A program made the position numbers and the translations under genes. The notes beneath the pieces were generated by a model. That model searched no databases. It saw nothing but the letters and a program-made list of their open reading frames with translations, and was not told the origin of the DNA. 6,056 nt of DNA from positions 1 through 6,056 of the forward strand of contig WQTY01000146.1 in NCBI GenBank assembly GCA_009786045.1, given 5' to 3'. Source of the DNA: Pseudomonadota bacterium. GTDB lineage: Bacteria > Myxococcota_A > Bradymonadia > UBA4248. Shown piece by piece: positions 4,533-6,056 of the stretch (the first letter of the stretch is position 1; the number at the start of each line of letters is the position of its first letter).

Positions 4533-6056
4533 TTACATGCACACTGCATCCCAACCGTCGAACGTGCAGGTGTTGCTGCCACAGCTTTGCGTGGCGATGG
4601 CGCTCGAACTGCTGCAATGCCTTCTGTTGTTGTTTTGGCAAACACTTGCAGCCACAAGATCTTCGACGAGGTACAACTTGCCATCAGACATGTAGCATAC
4701 ATCGTAAATAATCGCACGGTGTGATGAGTAAAGCTGGCAGGCATATTGATTCGAATAGAACATCACCTGGCCCTCAGAAGTACATGCACTGTCCGGGTAA
4801 CCACAGTCAGCACTCACAGCCCCACCGCTCTTGCTCTCAAAACACTTTCCACTATTCGGTGTGCAGTTCCAAGCAGCTATCTTAGCGCTATTGTTGCAGT
4901 AGTAGGCTACGTTGCCGCTGCATTGCTCAGGGAACGTTGCCCCGCTGCACGGCTCACCAGCAACGGGAACGTCCACACAATTGCCGCTGGCGCATGTCTG
5001 AAGACCCGTACAGGCCGGTTTATTTACCCATATTTCGCTCACACACACCTGGGGAATACCTGTTAAGCTGCAACGCTGCGAACCGCTTTCACAGGCTGGT
5101 TCAAGACACATTGTTGCCCATCCGTCCTCAACACAATCCAGATCACAGTCTTCAACTGCAACATTATTCCCAGCGCAGAGAAGGCGGTATGGTCCGTCTG
5201 CATCTTCTAAGCACACACTGTGGGTATAAGCGTCAATAACGTAGTCGTTTCCACCGCTTGCAACGCAAGAGGCATGGTTGAGATATCCAGACTCCCAACG
5301 ACATGAAGATGCCTGCGGATTGAACAAGCCAAGAAATTCGTAATCATAGTCACAATAATCAACTGGATTCTTGTTTGCGCACCATGCTTTTCCATCAGCG
5401 TCTGCTATGATGCATGTGGCGTTAGTAGCGCCAAAAGGTGAGCTGGTAGGACAATTCCACGTCCTCATGGTGCCGTTCAGACAGTGATAAGCAGTGGTGC
5501 CTTCACACCTGTCCGCTTCCTCGCATGTCTTCTCGCTGCTGATGGTTGCGCATTCGCCCTCAACGCATCTTGTGAGGCCTGCGCATGGCGTCTGCGCAAC
5601 CCACGCGCCGTCCACGCATAAGTCAGGAATACCCATTTCACCACAACGCTGTGCCCCGTTTTCGCAAACACACGCGCCATCCACACATACCTGGCCGTCG
5701 TCCGCATCACATGCCGCCTGCTCAACCCACACATTGTCCGCGCACAGCTGGGGGATGCCCGTCAGGCTGCATTGCAGTGCCTCGTTGATGCACTCGACAC
5801 ACTTGTTGTCTGAGCAGACAAAGTCGCCCTCGCAATTCGCATTCGTGGTACATTCGGCGATGCAGAGTCCCTCAGCCGAACAGATGAGGTTGCCCTCGCA
5901 GTCAGCGTTTGACTCGCATTCAACTGCCTGGATGCAGATTCCCTCAGAACAGATGAGGTCGTCGTCGCAATCATCGCTTGTGGTGCACTCGACCACCTCA
6001 ATGCAGATTCCCTCGGCGGTGCAGATGAGACCGTCGTCGCAATCATCGTTTGTGGT
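4533..6056 (-). CDS. Cysteine-rich modular repeat protein, 5' end missing
   Basis: The frame is open to the right edge, so the start and any signal peptide lie outside; 507 residues are visible (numbered from the edge). Four 4-Cys units (C-x5-C-x5-C-x4/5-C; the first cut by the edge) occupy residues 6-86, rich in Asp and Glu. Then come 6-Cys A modules at 89-129 and 131-169, a 14-Cys B module at 178-317, an A module at 322-360 and a second 14-Cys B module at 370-506. The protein ends one residue after its last cysteine, like its neighbour. From the SSEKTC linker before the first B module to the end of the second it is collinear with the lipoprotein at 1935-4067, with shared CDYDYEFLG, DAYTxSxCLED and GWATMC. 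It is therefore a paralogue and by analogy probably exported and perhaps lipidated; function unknown. A GTG at 5996-5994 is not the start: the repeats continue before it and no Shine-Dalgarno site is present. Confidence 0.88.
   Translation of the reverse strand, partial: TTNDDCDDGLICTAEGICIEVVECTTSDDCDDDLICSEGICIQAVECESNADCEGNLICSAEGLCIAECTTNANCEGDFVCSDNKCVECINEALQCSLTGIPQLCADNVWVEQAACDADDGQVCVDGACVCENGAQRCGEMGIPDLCVDGAWVAQTPCAGLTRCVEGECATISSEKTCEEADRCEGTTAYHCLNGTMRTWNCPTSSPFGATNATCIIADADGKAWCANKNPVDYCDYDYEFLGLFNPQASSCRWESGYLNHASCVASGGNDYVIDAYTHSVCLEDADGPYRLLCAGNNVAVEDCDLDCVEDGWATMCLEPACESGSQRCSLTGIPQVCVSEIWVNKPACTGLQTCASGNCVDVPVAGEPCSGATFPEQCSGNVAYYCNNSAKIAAWNCTPNSGKCFESKSGGAVSADCGYPDSACTSEGQVMFYSNQYACQLYSSHRAIIYDVCYMSDGKLYLVEDLVAASVCQNNNRRHCSSSSAIATQSCGSNTCTFDGWDAVCM
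5799..6056 (-). repeat. Tandem 4-Cys coding repeats, period 69-72 bases
   Basis: Four acidic 4-Cys units are encoded in tandem. At DNA level 5950-5984 and 6022-6056 agree at 32 of 35 positions with a period of 72 bases, while units further left are more diverged. The array continues past the edge. Such units are seen, from memory, in many secreted myxobacterial-type proteins. Near-identical adjacent units suggest recent expansion by slippage or unequal recombination, so copy number may vary between strains. Confidence 0.75.

Noticed and set aside
4340..4711. 123-codon open frame on the plus strand
   Set aside because: It crosses the bidirectional terminator and runs antisense into the cysteine-rich gene; there is no ribosome-binding site and no domain pattern.
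5994..5996. GTG as the start of the right-hand cysteine-rich gene
   Set aside because: The same frame continues to the window edge with another in-phase 4-Cys unit, and there is no ribosome-binding site or signal peptide at this point.
5799..6056. CRISPR-like regular repeats
   Set aside because: The repeats lie in phase inside a coding frame, with conserved Cys and acidic residues and no unique spacers between them.

Overview
The window carries three genes, all on the minus strand. Right to left (the direction of transcription) they are: the 3' part of a gene for a very cysteine-rich repeat protein, which runs off the right edge; a complete paralogue of it encoding a 710-residue cysteine-rich lipoprotein; and a complete thymidine/pyrimidine-nucleoside phosphorylase gene. 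The lipoprotein signal peptide points to a diderm bacterium. Repeats of the type C-x6-C-x7/8-C-x4-W-x5-C-x5-C-x4/6-C, C-x5-C-x5-C-x4/5-C units and signal peptides ending in AAC resemble, from memory, secreted proteins of Myxococcota, Bradymonadota and relatives (the former Deltaproteobacteria). This placement is an inference from protein style only; no rRNA or other marker is present.

Layout. 1-213 is non-coding, G/C-run-rich repeat DNA with several perfect hairpins. 226-1530 is the phosphorylase gene, with a good Shine-Dalgarno site and a plausible sigma-70-like promoter at 1585-1613. 1649-1838 is a dense array of six consecutive perfect inverted repeats; its first unit is related to the repeat at 46-77, in opposite orientation, so related repeats bracket the phosphorylase gene. 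1880-1914 is an intrinsic terminator for the lipoprotein gene at 1935-4067. 4068-4441 is that gene's upstream region, with a possible promoter and, directly against the Shine-Dalgarno site, a hairpin followed by nine T that looks like a transcription attenuator. 4442-4479 is a strong terminator for the gene at 4533-6056.

The two cysteine-rich proteins share one grammar: 6-Cys 'A' modules (about 40 residues) alternate with 14-Cys 'B' modules (about 130 residues), and almost every module holds an even number of cysteines, as expected for exported, disulfide-stapled proteins. B modules at the same position in the two proteins resemble each other more than the two B modules within one protein do, so the genes probably arose by whole-gene duplication. 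Their function is not known; a cell-surface structural, adhesive or binding role is an inference. The phosphorylase (nucleoside salvage) seems functionally unrelated and has its own transcription signals.
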